A stretch of 64,000 nucleotides of DNA from Salvia splendens. Taxonomy: Eukaryota; Streptophyta; Magnoliopsida; Lamiales; Lamiaceae. Position 1 is the first letter of the stretch. The number at the start of each line of letters is the position of its first letter. This document shows, one piece after another, positions 34,445 to 46,832 of the stretch. The notes below the pieces were generated by a model, which saw nothing but the letters and a program-made list of their open reading frames with translations, was not told the origin of the DNA and did not search any database. The position numbers and the translations under genes are program-made. The stretch is taken from assembly GCF_004379255.2 (NCBI RefSeq), contig NC_056040.1:23820120-23884119 (forward strand). Reading direction: 5' to 3'.

Positions 34445-37400
34445 TTATGATACAGAGGCAGATTTCTGAGATTTAAGGCCAAATAAGTTTTCAAATAATT
34501 TTGTGGCCGTAGGATGGATATCTGCGGGCCGAGGAGCCATGAAATTTACAATCTTTTCATGAACATGATACCTGGAGAAACGTTTCAAGAGTCAAACCAA
34601 CCCAGAAAAGTATTTAAACATATCTCCTGCCAACAAAAGCTAAACTTACCGAATCTTGCGACTCTTTGAAGCACGGCGGTCAACAATTTTTCTCTTCTTT
34701 GTTTGCAATCTTTTGAGGGCATAGAAAGCCACTTCTGTCAACAAAAACGCCATTTCACAATCTATAAATAATTTTACCATGCTTGCCAATAAATAAAAGG
34801 AAGCTACAGGAACACTAAAAGAGCCAGACAAAGCCTTGCCAAAAAATGGAGAAATTGACAGTAGTTATCATGTAACACCCCAATTCCAATAAAATCATAA
34901 CATAGCACTAAAATAACTGTGATTACTTAATCATTATCAAATTTATCAAATAAATTTAGCAATTAGTTAACCAATAAACAAAACATGTTTCGTCACACAT
35001 TCTTTGAGTTTATTTTCGTTGTTAACTCAAGAATAATTCACATGGTCATTTGAATATAAAAGGATACCCAACAACCTAAATCCTCAAACCTCAAATTTCA
35101 TCATTTCTTTTGCTATGAAAATTTAGTTAAGATTAGAGTTTACCTTATCTGTCGAAGCTCACATCCCTCCTTGACTTAACATCCAACATTGCATAGTATT
35201 GAGAAAATAATTTGGTGTGGCGGAAGAGGTAATTGCCGATCCCCCCTCTAAAGTATCTTCCTTACATATATGTATATATGAAGTATTCTCCCAGTTATTA
35301 TTAAATTTTATGGTTTTTCATGTGGACAAATGTCACCTTTTAGTTTCATACACAAATTCCCAATGTCTCTAGATTTCTCCACTACATTCCAATTAAATAG
35401 AAGACCAATCGGCATTTTTTTTAAAAAATTTTTTGCCTACAACAATAATTTATTTAATTATCATTTTATTCAAATACCTTTGATTTATATTTAAGCATGT
35501 GTCTTATTTATTTCTAGATCCATCTGCTACTTTAATTACCTCAATTATCACAACATTGGTTTTCGGAAACATTTAAATCTTTCACATATGTTAGAATCAG
35601 CTTAATTCATTGGTGATGTACTAATTGGACACTCTTAATTAATCGTACATACTAATGCACATAAATAATTATACTCTTGTCAATAAAATTCAAACAATAA
35701 TTTGAACACTTCAATTATATAATATTATTTTTAGTTGGAAAAAAAATTCTTTCATTTAGTTATTATTTTTATTTTATGATAAAACCAAATACTCCTAAAT
35801 TGCTATATTTTTATTTTTAAATCAACAAATTTCGTGTAGGCCTATTTTAGGGATGTTACATATCAAGTGATGCAACATGTAGTGAGATGTCCATATAATG
35901 TATTCCTACCACAATTAATAGGCTGAACTATAAAAATTTACCAGATGATGATGGGTCAACTGTCTCAAAGAACTCTTTCAACAGTTGCTGGTAAAATTCT
36001 GAGTCATCCAGAAGTTCAGGATCACCATTTGTGGAAGTCTCCTGGTCAGTTGTATAAAAGAAATTCAGGCATCAAACAATACGAGATGTTCATAACTTCT
36101 AAGGAATGCTACAAGAAGTTCTCAAACAGGTTACAAAGAAGGCTACAAAGTTTTCACTTCTCAATTGCATTTATTCTTGAAACTTAGATAAGAAATCTTG
36201 CCCCATCCCCTATATTACAATTTTAGCAAATAGGTTGTTCCCATGGAGAATCACTAACCTTATATAAACGTAAGATGTGTGCATTGAACCAATAAACTAC
36301 TCATTGAATTTGAATACTCATTAAACTGCTAATGTACGTGTTGTATAAGTAACATTCTGCATGTAGATTTAATCCTTAACAGATTTACCAGAGTCATACA
36401 TCATGCAACATATCATTAATTTAGACCACCTCAGAGAAAACAAAATCTTCAGTGAGGCACTGATGTTGACAGATTGATGATCTTAATGGGCAGAAGGAAT
36501 ATGCAGTTACATATGACCTTATAGCTACATAAATGAATATATAATTACACACAAAATCTCTGCTAGTAACCCAAAATAATTAAAATAATACCTCTTGCTT
36601 AACATTCTCTGCATAGCATGGCACCTGCAGAATGTCAAAACAGATTAAAAACACAGCACTCATGTAAAGTGCAGAATAACATATGCACAATCATCAAATG
36701 ACTTAAAGTGTTGATCCAAACCCAAATTGGTTTAAGACTTTACTGAAAACCTACATTTCCAAATACAGTAACAGCCGATCTATTCTGCTGCATCCCCTTA
36801 ATCATTTTACTTGGATCCCTCATGTAAGCAGCCACTTGTTCACTTATACTCTGAAGGAGAGAAAGATGTTAGAAGCAGATAGTTGCAGACCTCATGCAGT
36901 GAGGAAATCTCAGTGGTCTTGTTAGAAACCTGATTGAAGGCATGCAATTTGTCCTTAATAGCAGCTGCACCAGTTGTCACCTGGGTCTTCCTATGCCATT
37001 TGTCAACTGACTTGTTTCTAAACAAATTCATTCTGCAAGACAGAACAGTTACTTAACATCATTACAAAATCACTATGTTTCCAGAAAAGCCAAGAACATG
37101 ATGTTAATTGTAATATTACATCAAAATACTAGAATAATACATGTGCAATGCATGTAGAAGGATGGACATAGGATACTCGCAGATTGTCCCAACCTACCAC
37201 GTGCTGGTGGCAGGCAAGGTGACTGACTGTATGCTCCATTTAGAAGGAAAAAGGCCACTTTACTAACACTTTCCATTTTATATGTAGTAGCAGGTTAGAT
37301 GCACATGCGCATCAAATAAGATTATAGACACATGGTCCATAGGCACAGGAACTATTTAACTGAAGCTGATATTGAGAAACAGTGGCTCATCAAATAAATA

Positions 37401-39925
37401 TGAAGAGCTAAAATCTGCTAGATAACAAAAGTACCTTGATTGTATTTTGGAAATCTGAATCCATTCTTCATCAATATTCCCATCTGAGACGCCTGGCACA
37501 TCTAATTGCTTGGAATCTCCCACAGGATTACCTAATTGGGAGAAAATACCCAACCACATTTCACATCAACATTCAATAAAGAAGACATGTTTATGTATTA
37601 AACAAAAAATACACTGACAAATTCAATATCTTTAGGATTCGAAATAAGAACCGTTGATTACAACTTCATATTCTATTACTCATCCTTCACTATGTGACAT
37701 TCATGTTCTTTCTAGAATTGATTTAATGATTTTATAATATTAATTTGGAGGTTTTTGCATTATTAATTTATAATAAAGTGAAAGTTTCATTTTGCAAAGC
37801 TTGTAGGTCATATTTGCTATGTTAGAGAAACAAATAGTATTATGGTCCAAAGGCTAAAAACATGAAAATGAAAAAGAAGAATTTCACGTACTACAATTTT
37901 ATAAGTACTACTTTCAGATCAAGTAAGCATAATCTAGAGGTAGGGTTTTTCAATAGCCAAGATGGGGAACTTCTAAGAACAAAGAAAGGCTAGTAATGTA
38001 ACATGCACACCTTCTTCAAATCGAGTGATAGACGGATTGTTTGTCATCAGAGCCTGAGAAAATTAACATCAGTTATGCACTAAAAAACCTTTAGAAGGGC
38101 TAGGCACATTTATAACACAAAAATAAATTACTGAAGTAATTAAAAAGTATAGGGCACCGAAATGAACTAAAGGAGATAGATGATCAAATAACCAAGTATA
38201 CCTGCTGCAACTCGAGTATTGAATCCAATGTCTTCTTTGATGAAGCAATTAGATCTGAATATGCTTCACTAACTTCATTATCAGCTTCACAATATAAGGA
38301 CTTAACCTGCTCCTGTTGACAAAAGGTTTTTTGTCAGTATACTGTTTCACTGCATGCTTTCTACTATGAAATAACTTGCGAAAAATGGGCAACAACCTCT
38401 GGAAGTCTATTACAACTCGAAAATGGTTTCTGCAGCAAGAATCTGAGCTCAAGTGTCTTATCCCAGAGAGCCTAATCACAGGAGGAGACGGATTATATCA
38501 ACTCAAGATCACAATAATAGTATAATTACCAACAAACAAAAAGTAGAACTCAGCAAGGGGAGCAGTATATAAATAGATTGGCAAACAGATAAAAGCAAAG
38601 GCATCTCTAGTCTTGCTGGTTTAAAAGGCAGTGAAACCAAGAAGCAGCATAAAGTATCTTCTCAAAAATAAAGTTGCTAAAAGATCTAAAAGTTGAGCTA
38701 GAGAGTACAAATGACTTTGTTGGAAATCAACGTATGCACATTATTCAGAGCAAATTCAAAATTAGACATTGAGTGAAAAAATAAACTAGATATAATGGGC
38801 CAGTAACATCGTACCCTTTGATTTTTTACAGCTTGACCTTTTTGAATGTCCTCATCCGTACGATGCTTTAGATTCCTCCAAATGTCTCTGGATATGATAC
38901 CGAGTAAATTAGCAAGTAACAGAAGTGTAAATGGAAATTCCTCTAGAATGGTCTAAGAGGGCTGGTAGGTAGAAGATAATGATACAGAAAAAACAATTAT
39001 TGGGATAAGATAATAGGATGCATTCATGACAAGCAACATACTGTATCTCTTCCTCACAATCTCCTTTACTGACCTATATTAAGAAGAATTCTGAGATTGA
39101 GATTTATTATTAGTTTTTAGATACTAATACTATACTCAGTCATGGAGAGATGAGATAGCAGAACTCCAAGAGGAGAAGATTAAATGTTGCACACTTCTCA
39201 CATGTGAAGCAAAACACTGATTTGAACTTCAAGAACATAGTTTTTCTTGTATCATCTTAGGAATTCAGAAGGTTTCCAAATTTTAGCTATAAGTTTTTTA
39301 AAGTCCAACTTAATCGTATAACGAAGCATTTCACCAACAAATATTTAGCAACAGCTTATCACTGAAGTGCACATATAACAGAAGCCAACAAAGTAGAAAA
39401 AAGATATGGAACATAAAATACCACTATAGTTTAATTCTCTCATAAGAAAGCTAATTTGCAGAACATCAAATAATGCAGCAGTCCAATTACTTACTGCTCC
39501 TGGCTTTGAAGTTCTCTATATTCTTTCTCCAGTTCATCCAGCTCCTCGCCTTTCTGGACATCTTCATCGCCATGTTCTCCTTCCTCATTGTCCTCTCCTG
39601 AGCCTTCCTCCCCCTCATCCTCTTCATCATCCTCACCCTGATCTTCATCTTCACTATCATCGTCGTCAATATAGTCATCTTGATCTTCATCATGAAAATC
39701 ATCATTGTTGCCATCATCACTGTCCATCTACGTATAAGAGGTAAAAAAAGAGATAAAAGATTCACAATAAGTAGATGGAAAAACAAATGCTTCACTGATA
39801 AATTTAATAAAAGTCACAAAATTAAGGAGTGGTCTTCTAACATGCATAATAGTGTCATTCATTTCTTCGTCCGATCCCATATCACTATCACTCTCCATTG
39901 TCTTTCTAGCTTTCTTCTTCCCCAT
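34445..39925 (-). CDS. AATF: AATF / Che-1 / Bfr2 homologue, ribosome-biogenesis factor
   Basis: Thirteen exons on the minus strand: 39925-39842, 39727-39495, 38887-38815, 38471-38397, 38312-38202, 38053-38011, 37531-37435, 37032-36930, 36850-36755, 36624-36592, 36041-35942, 34734-34650, 34571-34445. They sum to 1260 nt, 419 residues. The start is MGKKKARKTMESDSD. Residues about 29-100 are a long Asp/Glu tract, followed by LDELEKEYRELQSQEQ. The AATF/Che-1 region begins DIWRNLKHRTDEDIQKGQAV and ALWDKTLELRFLLQK. The C-terminal TRAUB region has DSEFYQQLLKEFFE and KRLQTKKRKIVDRRASKSR, ending NLFGLKSQKSASVS. The yeast and animal relatives act in the nucleolus in early small-subunit pre-rRNA processing, and in animals also as transcription cofactors. 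The intron between exons 11 and 12 carries a solo LTR. No coding damage is visible. Confidence 0.92.
34871..35860. mobile_element. Solo LTR of a retrotransposon in an AATF intron
   Basis: A 990-bp segment starting TGTAACACCCC and ending GGGATGTTACA, with an identical 5-bp repeat TATCA immediately on each side (34866-34870 and 35861-35865). There are no internal coding domains and no second LTR, so it is a solo LTR left by recombination. TGTAACACCCC-type ends are common in plant Ty3/Gypsy chromoviruses, so that superfamily is likely. Confidence 0.85.
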
Positions 39926-40613
39926 TACTGAAGAAATACCTGACCACATAGAAAAGATCAATATTCTAAGTCAACCAAAGAACTAAACACGATACAAGAA
40001 CAAAAAATCATATAGTACTACATTTCAATCACTACATTATTATTAATATGCTAAATTGGGAAAAATCATAGCTTACAGATAAACTATATAAGGATTTCCA
40101 CCAGAGACCAATAAAAAGGAAAACATATAGTTTTGCCCAATAGGGTTTAGCGTTTTACAATTACAGGTGACAAAGATGAATGAGCTTGAGAAGCTAGAAT
40201 TGGAATTTCATCAGTACTCCATATTTTCTAATATATATCTGTATTTATATCTATACTAATATAAAGAAAAAGTTTTGGGACAATTTTCAGAAATGCCGAA
40301 ACATCATAAATTCTGGAATTGAATGAAATCAATAAATGCTGCAACACACCGGCGAGGCAGTGCGGAAGGAGAGCTGGCGGCAATGCGGCGAGGCTGGACG
40401 GTGGGTTTCGGCGTGTGAGGCAGGTGCGGTGGATTCGTCGGTAAGGGGGATATCTTTTGTAAGGGTTTAGTATTGGTATGATCTCATTTTCTTCTTCGGG
40501 TTTTGGGCTGCTGGGTTTCACCGTAGAGGTTTATGATTGGGCCCATGTCTTCTAAAACAAGTAGTCTTAAATAATCCACATAGTATAAATTAAAAGTTTT
40601 CTTTGGTTGTTAT

Positions 40614-40655
<42 letters not shown>

Positions 40656-40818
40656 CTAATGCGATAGTTTCTGATTTCACTATATAATACTCTCCAAGAT
40701 GTCCCATTTGTAAATGAAATTCTTGTTCCGTGTATTAAGAAGAGAAAGAGTTAAATAAAAAAAAGATAAGAGTAAAAATAATACTAGCATTTTCATTTTT
40801 AGAAATTAATCATCTTTG
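39926..40818. other. AATF promoter side and spacer
   Basis: The region up to about 40200 is probably AATF leader and promoter (a telo-box-like TAGGGTTTAG sits at 40141-40150, a motif often found in promoters of ribosome-biogenesis genes). A GC-richer patch at 40340-40450 has no credible gene. The microsatellite is listed separately. Confidence 0.4.
40621..40652. repeat. (AT)16 microsatellite
   Basis: Uninterrupted AT dinucleotide run of about 32 bp. Confidence 0.95.
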
Positions 40819-41205
40819 TTAGAGCATCCACTACGCGTCGCGCCGGTGTCCCGCGATCCGTCCCGGAGAGACGGGTCCGTCGCGCGACGCGTTGCAGCTC
40901 GCCGTCCCGTCCAGCCCCGTCCCGCGTCCCGTGTCGCCGAGACAAGCGACGGGTCGTCTCGCCACGCGCCTAGGCGACGTGGCGTGACCCGGCGTCGTGC
41001 GTGACGCCCACTCGCCGGCCCGCGAGTGGGCGTCGTCACGCTGACGCAATAAATCAATTTTTTTAAAAAAAATTGAATTTTAAAAAAAATACTTTTTATT
41101 TATAAATATTATTTTTATATTTAAAAATAATTTTTACAAATAAATAAATACAAGAAATTCGTAATAGCTCACATATATTTGATGGGCTTGCGAATTTATG
41201 AAACT

Positions 41206-41730
41206 CATTCTTGGTTGCTTCTCTTTTATAGAGACAACCTTGAATGTTTTATATTCCACTTTCGATGTGGGACAATGTCATTCTTGGTTTCTTCTCCTTT
41301 ATAGAGACAACCTTGAATGTTTTACGTTTCACTTTCGATGTTAGACAAAGTCATTCTTGGTTGCTTCTCTTTTATAGAGACAACCTTGAAAGTTTTATGT
41401 TTCACTTTCGATGTGGGACAAAGTCATTCTTGGTTGCTTCTCTTTTATAGAGACAACCTTGAATATTTTATGTTCCACTTTCGATGTGGGACAAAGTCAT
41501 TCTTGGTTGCTTCTCTTTTATAGAGACAACCTTGAATGCTTTATGTTTCACTTTCGATGTGGGATAAAATCATTCTTGGTTGTTCTTCTTTTATAGAGAC
41601 ATCCTTGAATGTTTTATGTTTCACTTTCGATGTGGGACAAAATCATTCTTGGTTGTTTCTCTTTTATAGAGACATCAAGAATGATTTTGTCCCACATCGA
41701 AAGTGAAACATAAAACATTCAATGATGTCC
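41206..41730. repeat. 73-bp tandem array plus inverted unit inside Harb-A
   Basis: Six to seven head-to-tail units with an exact 73-bp period: the CGATG anchor falls at 41263, 41336, 41409, 41482, 41555 and 41628. The last unit runs straight into an inverted copy (about 41671-41730), making a palindrome centred near 41670. Units are roughly 90% alike. The open frames that run through the array arise because 73 is not a multiple of three and few stops occur; they are not genes. Confidence 0.93.
41224..41638 (-). promoter_or_regulatory. Six USE-TATA modules of plant snRNA-promoter type
   Basis: On the minus strand each unit has an 11-bp element followed by TATAAA(A/G). Five of six match RTCCCACATCG, the upstream sequence element (USE) of plant snRNA genes (GTCCCACATCG four times, ATCCCACATCG once); the copy at 41336 has two changes. 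The gap between USE and TATA is exactly 32 bp in all six. In plant U-snRNA promoters a gap of this size is the RNA polymerase II arrangement; polymerase III promoters have it about one helical turn shorter. No snRNA sequence follows, so activity is inference. Confidence 0.65.
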
Positions 41731-41738
41731 ATATAAAA
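41689..41738 (+). promoter_or_regulatory. Inverted USE-TATA module
   Basis: GTCCCACATCG at 41689-41699 and TATAAAA at 41732-41738, again 32 bp apart though the sequence between has diverged from the other units. It points away from the minus-strand array, so the whole could act in both directions. Confidence 0.55.
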
Positions 41739-42061
41739 TTGTATTATGTCATTTTTATTTTTTTAAGATTTTAATTATGTTTTTTTTTAATTTTATGTTG
41801 TATTTTTATTTTATGCTGTAATGTTATTTTAATTTTAATGAAGTATGTTTGTTTTAATTGAATTGTGTTGGAAAAAAAATAAAAAATGAAATTGAATGAA
41901 TAGTAATTTAAGGGACAGAATAAGGGACGGTTAAGGGAGTGGGCGTTGCAGGTTCCGTCCCTTAGTTAAGAGATGGAGGAATAAAGTACATTGAGACCCT
42001 CAAATAGTAGTTTAAGGGACGGTTAAGGGACGGTGGAGGGACATCGTAGTGGATGCTCTTA

Positions 42062-43122
42062 GAATAGAGCAAAACGAGGGTAGTAATAAAGATTAGTATC
42101 TCGTGCATAACATGAGTTTCAAAACTAGTTTTGTAGATACACACATATAAGGGGGTAGTGACACCTAATATCACGAAACTTTTCAAAAATTTATTTTTTT
42201 TCCCATGTACTTTAAATCTAACGTACTATCATGAACTCAAATAGTTGTTGAATTTTTCCATTGGCGACGGAATCCGGGTACATTAAAATGAGATGGATAA
42301 TCATATCTATCTTCTAGAGACTTAATAATCACATCACTGTCATTTTTAAGTGATAAATCATGTTTAATGTGATAGACTGATAGTATTATATGTCAAGCTT
42401 AAGGTTGTGGAAAAAATAAAATTTTGAAAAGTTTTGTAATATCAAGCGTCAATACTCTTTATATTAATGTGTAGCTGTTAACCTAACTTGTGAATCGAAA
42501 AAATTATAGAATCTTTTTCATCAACATTAATCTTATTGCAAACTCTTAATTTTATGTATGAAGCACTAGATCCTTCATACTTCATAGTCATCATACACAC
42601 CTACTTCTTGACTCACAAGTTGAGAGAGAGACGTTATCCCGCTTGATACAAGAGGCCCTATTACCAACAGGATCCAAGTCCTTGGCAGCCTATGCTTATG
42701 AGGCTTTCCGAAAATCACATATAGATCAAAAACCATCCACTTAAAACTTAGGTGGAGAACCTCATGAGAAAAGAATATAATCACTGCCAGGACATTGTCG
42801 AATACACAAAAATCACCTACAAATACAAATCAACCCGGTTGATATTGGAATGTTAGGAAGAAAATAGGTAATGGACTAACAAACAAATTGAACTCAGTCA
42901 CCATCAAGAATTTATTCTACAGCTTGGCAGGAGGGGCTGATACATTTTCCTCCTTTATTTCATTTTTTTCTTTCTGTTTATATATTATCTATTGCTCCGT
43001 TGGAACATAACGAAATACATAGGCCTTCAGAGAAGTGAAACTTCCAGGTGATAAGCATGAGATGTCAAGATCGGAATGGTTACAGAGAATTGAAACTTCT
43101 TTTTGTGAAAATGTGAGCATCT
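42062..43122. other. Spacer 3' of RLF
   Basis: AT-rich, with the RLF 3' UTR in its last few hundred bases. No gene, terminal repeat or conserved frame recognised. Confidence 0.45.
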
Positions 43123-46100
43123 TCATTTTCCTTCGTCCAAAATACCAACTAGGCATTTCTCAATCAAGAACTCTGCATTAACCCAAGCATGGTATTTGTC
43201 TGAATAAATGCGTCAGGATAACAAACATCACCAGCTCCTTGTCATATAAATTATGTAGTACTAGAATTGCTAAAATTAAAAAGTTAGCACATTTGACAAA
43301 AGAGGATACTGAATAAAGATGTGCAATCTTTTCCAACAGCCTTCATCAGGAAATCCACACCTGGAAGTAGAAGATGCATGGGAGAGTTAGTGCAAAATGA
43401 ACTCGATAGAATCACTTCAAATGCTAACATTCTCAACATAGTAGAGAGAGCTAGGCAAAATCAAATGATTTCAAGAGTAAAAACTGTAGTCACCAGATAT
43501 AAACAGTGTTGTTAGGGTCGCGGGGCGCACCGGGTCGATGAGGTGAAAATTCGGGTCGCGGGTCGACGAGTCGACGGGGTCGAGAGACCCACAAAGCTAG
43601 GTTAATTTTTTTGCCTTTTAATATTAAATAAAATAAATATATTGCTCTAATGTTTATAATACATCAAATAATATAAATGTAGACGCAATTCATGTGAATA
43701 GAGATAAAATGAAAAATAGAAATGATCAAAATATCAAAACAATTCATAAGTCATAACACAATAAATAATTGAAACCATTGTCTGAAAATATCAAAACAAA
43801 GGAATATATGAAGGGTGGCAGCAAAAGATCTTTGAATTGTTTATTTGTTTAGGAGTGAAGAGGCCGAATTCTAAAGTGTAGAAAGTAGGTTTGAAAAGTT
43901 TGATGTGGTGCATGCATATATATAGAGAATTGTGATTGAGAGAGACAGAAAACATGTGAGAGATTTGAGAAAATCAGAGATAACATGTGTTTAGGGCGAC
44001 CCAGGCGACTCACTCGACCCAGGCGACCCACTCGACCCAGGCGACCCAGCGGCGACCTTTTATCTCGATCAACCCACCCATGTTGGGGCGGTGATGGTCT
44101 CGACCCAGGCGACCCGAGCGACCCGAACGACATTTTGACAACACTGGTGCTAATTACCATTGCAAGTGTTATTATTGGTTGGAGGGTTCATATTGTTCTA
44201 TATTGGACTTTGGCCATCTTGTTCTCATTGTCCATTTAATAGGTTAAATGTAGCAAAAATCCCAGTAACAGTTTAAACTGCACGCGTAGGCATTACTTTG
44301 TGGTGAGAGATAGTAAAGAAAATAAAAGGTAATCAAGAAACATGTATCTGCATCTTGCTCAGTCATTCTCTTTCACATACTTTTGTACTAGTGTTTATAA
44401 AAACACATCTGGATTGCTTCCGAATCTCTTGCCTCTCAGCCCTTTTATGCATTCACTTTAAGTAGAAGTATCTCAGACATGATTATGTCCTTAGAATCAT
44501 TCTAAATACTATCTTACAACTCTTATGTATTAATCTGCCCTTGATCAATTGTTAGTATGTGAGCTCGTGGTTAATGTTTCCCCATTTGGAGATCTCTGTT
44601 TCTACCTGAGGTTATCATATCCTTTATGCCTGACTTGAACATCACATATCTTCCTCACTTCATTACCTTGTGAGAATCTGCTAGTGTTGTTATGCATTAT
44701 TAGGTAACTGGGGACTACCCTCCACCTATTTTCTTGTGTCAGAGCCTAAAACCTCTAATTTGAGTTTGAGTGTTTGATTTCATATAGCTCTGCCTTTGTC
44801 AAAATGTCGTTCGGGTCGCTCGGGTCGCCCGGGTCGCCTGGGTCGAGACCATCACCGCCCCAACATGGGTGGGTTGATCGAGATAAAGGGTCGCCGCTGG
44901 GTCGCCTGGGTCGAGTGGGTCGCCTGTGTCGAGTGAGTCGCCTGGGTCGCCCTAAACACATGTTATCTCTGATTTTCTCAAATCTCTCACATGTTTTCTG
45001 TCTCTCTCAATCACAATTCTCTATATATATGCATGCACCACATCAAACTTTTCAAACCTACTTTCTACACTTTAGAATTCGGTCTCTTCACTCCTAAACA
45101 AATAAACAATTCAAAGATCTTTTGCTGCCACCCTCCATATATTCCTTTGTTTTGATATTTTCAGACAATGGTTTCAATTATTTATTGTGTTATGACTTAT
45201 GAATTGTTTTGATATTTTGATCATTTCTATTTTCCATTTTATCTCTATTCACATGAATTGCGTCTACATTTATATTATTTGATGTATTATAAACATTAGA
45301 GCAATATATTTATTTTATTTAATATTAAAAGGCAAAAAAATTAACCTAGCTTTGTGGGTCTCTCGACCCCGTCGACTCGTCGACCCGCGACCCGAATTTT
45401 CACCTCATCGACCCGGTGCGCCCCGCGACCCTAACAACACTGATTAGCATGCCTTATTTAGAGGCAAGACAAATTATGAGGCCAATGGGAACCAAATCAA
45501 ATGATAAGCGTGTAAAGAATAGATATGGATACTAAAATCAATTAATTCTAATGCATAATGCAAGAGCATAAGAGAATACAATTTATTTTTTTTCCCATGG
45601 ACTGAAATAGACAACAAACTTCTAAAAGTATTAGAGAAATCTAAAGAAGCAATAATAGCAACCACGAATAACAAGGTAATGCAAAGAAGATAAACTCCAG
45701 AGCTGATGCAACTAAGTCAGGAATTTAATGCCTACCTCCAGGATGGAACTTCATATATGGTGCAATATTGTAGACACGACCTTTTAGAACAGTCCACATG
45801 GAGCCTTCGGACTGATGTTGTTTAACTTCATTTAGTGATATGAGTCTCTTATTTGACTGTCCCTTCAATCCTGAGACAAAAAAAAATCAACACAGAAGAA
45901 CTCATTCCGAGTTAGATGAAGTAGAATCGATACTACTGCATAGCACTACAGTGCTTTGGAGTTAAACATGTCATGTTGAGTGCATATTCATAAACAAACT
46001 GTACCAATGAAAACAAACATATTCCCCGATGACACTTTATTTGGCAATATAATTAACATATGAAAGCAAGACTTTGACAATGCTAAGCCCACAGGCCACA

Positions 46101-46832
46101 AGTGGTCGAGCACAAAGCACGTCATATATGTGTTATATCATTAATTCAGTCGCTAGTGATTATTGACCTACTCAGATGAGACTTCACCAGAGTAAAAAAA
46201 GTCACTAAAAATAATCAACATTTTTGCTTTTGGTGCAAAGGAAATTATTTAAAACACAGAAAACTCGTCACAATGGTAACAACCTGCTAGGTCAGGGTGT
46301 GTTCTGGTAAGTTTAAGCCAGTCCATTTGACTATATCCCTTCTCAAAAGGAACCTTAGTACGAGTTGCAGGCTTCCTGGAAGGAGCCTTTAATTCCACTG
46401 AAGCCTTAGATGAACTTCCAGCACCCTCTTGTATAGGCTGTTTGGAGCTTTGCTGCACTGCCCCACGAGATGACGCATCAATTACATTAAAGGAGAGAGA
46501 ACCAACAGCTTCCTGCTTCCGTGACGAAGCATTCACTTTCCATATGCTACCACTATTCTCCTTACTACTCCTATCCGCCGTATTCTCACTATCATCTATA
46601 CGAATCTGACTAACAGCATCAGAAGCTTTCTCAGTTGCAAAACCATCTAGAGGTGGCCCAGCCTAACAACATCCAGTGTTAAAATTCTCAGAAACAGGAA
46701 TCATAGGTATGACCAAAACACATAAACAACGCATGAAATTCGCAGATTTCGGAACTGAACCGTCAAAATTATTGAACAAACGAATTAAGTAGCGCTTACA
46801 GGACAAAAGGTGAAATCATCATCATCAGCCAT
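43123..46832 (-). CDS. RLF: RLF homologue: cytochrome b5-domain protein
   Basis: Exons 46832-46800, 46662-46284, 45870-45736, 43360-43310 and 43199-43123 total 675 nt, 224 residues. It starts [11 protein letters not shown]. The first 110 residues are polar and Ser-rich. From [20 protein letters not shown] it matches Arabidopsis REDUCED LATERAL ROOT FORMATION (At5g09680). The cytochrome b5 fold spans about 140-215: [20 protein letters not shown], then HPGG with heme ligand His180, and the second ligand His203 in FNKYHAWVN. There is no membrane anchor, in keeping with the soluble cytosolic family, and the protein ends LVGILDEGK. In Arabidopsis RLF acts in lateral root initiation; the redox partner is not evident here. 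Intron 3 (43361-45735) is 2.4 kb because it holds two inverted 0.64-kb repeats. A Harbinger element lies only 468 bp upstream of the start codon. Confidence 0.92.
43504..44146 (+). mobile_element. 0.64-kb inverted-end element, copy 1, in RLF intron 3
   Basis: Ends CAGTGTTGTTAGGGTCGC and, reversed, CAGTGTTGTCAAAATGTCG share a terminal CAGTGTTGT. The interior is non-coding: a GC-rich end with GGGTCG repeats, an AT-rich middle, and another GGCGACCCA repeat block near 43995-44120. A CAG start suggests a non-autonomous hAT, but no 8-bp target duplication is visible. Confidence 0.6.
44798..45442 (-). mobile_element. 0.64-kb inverted-end element, copy 2, opposite orientation
   Basis: Reverse complement of 43504-44146 with only about five substitutions and one 9-bp indel by eye (over 98% identity). 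The inner end lacks the terminal CAGTGTT, starting at GTCAAAATGTCG. The pair encloses a 650-bp unique loop. Confidence 0.8.

Larger units (their letters stand above)
40822..42058 (+). mobile_element. Non-autonomous PIF/Harbinger element Harb-A, copy 1
   Basis: Perfect 14-bp terminal inverted repeats GAGCATCCACTACG, flanked by TTA at 40819-40821 and 42059-42061. The left 220 bp are very GC-rich and the right third is AT-rich with TTAAGGGACGG motifs. There is no coding frame. The centre is a tandem array of promoter-like units (separate entries). Relatives in the window are 54836-55717 (reversed) and 63801 onward. Confidence 0.92.

Noticed and set aside
39487..39795. Met/Lys-rich minus-strand frame over the AATF acidic exon
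   Set aside because: Alternative frame of the GAT/GAG-rich Asp/Glu tract; the acidic frame joins the other AATF exons by splice sites.
41160..41223. A real snRNA gene downstream of the last minus-strand USE-TATA module
   Set aside because: The sequence after the TATA box shows no U1, U2, U4, U5 or U6-like core or Sm site.
41244..41596. Overlapping open frames through the 73-bp array (repeating CSF/FIET-like peptides)
   Set aside because: They arise from a stop-poor 73-bp tandem repeat read in shifted frames. There is no start context, codon bias or homology.
43985..44239. [18 protein letters not shown] frames in both inverted arms of the RLF intron
   Set aside because: Produced by GGCGACCCA tandem repeats; non-coding element in an intron.
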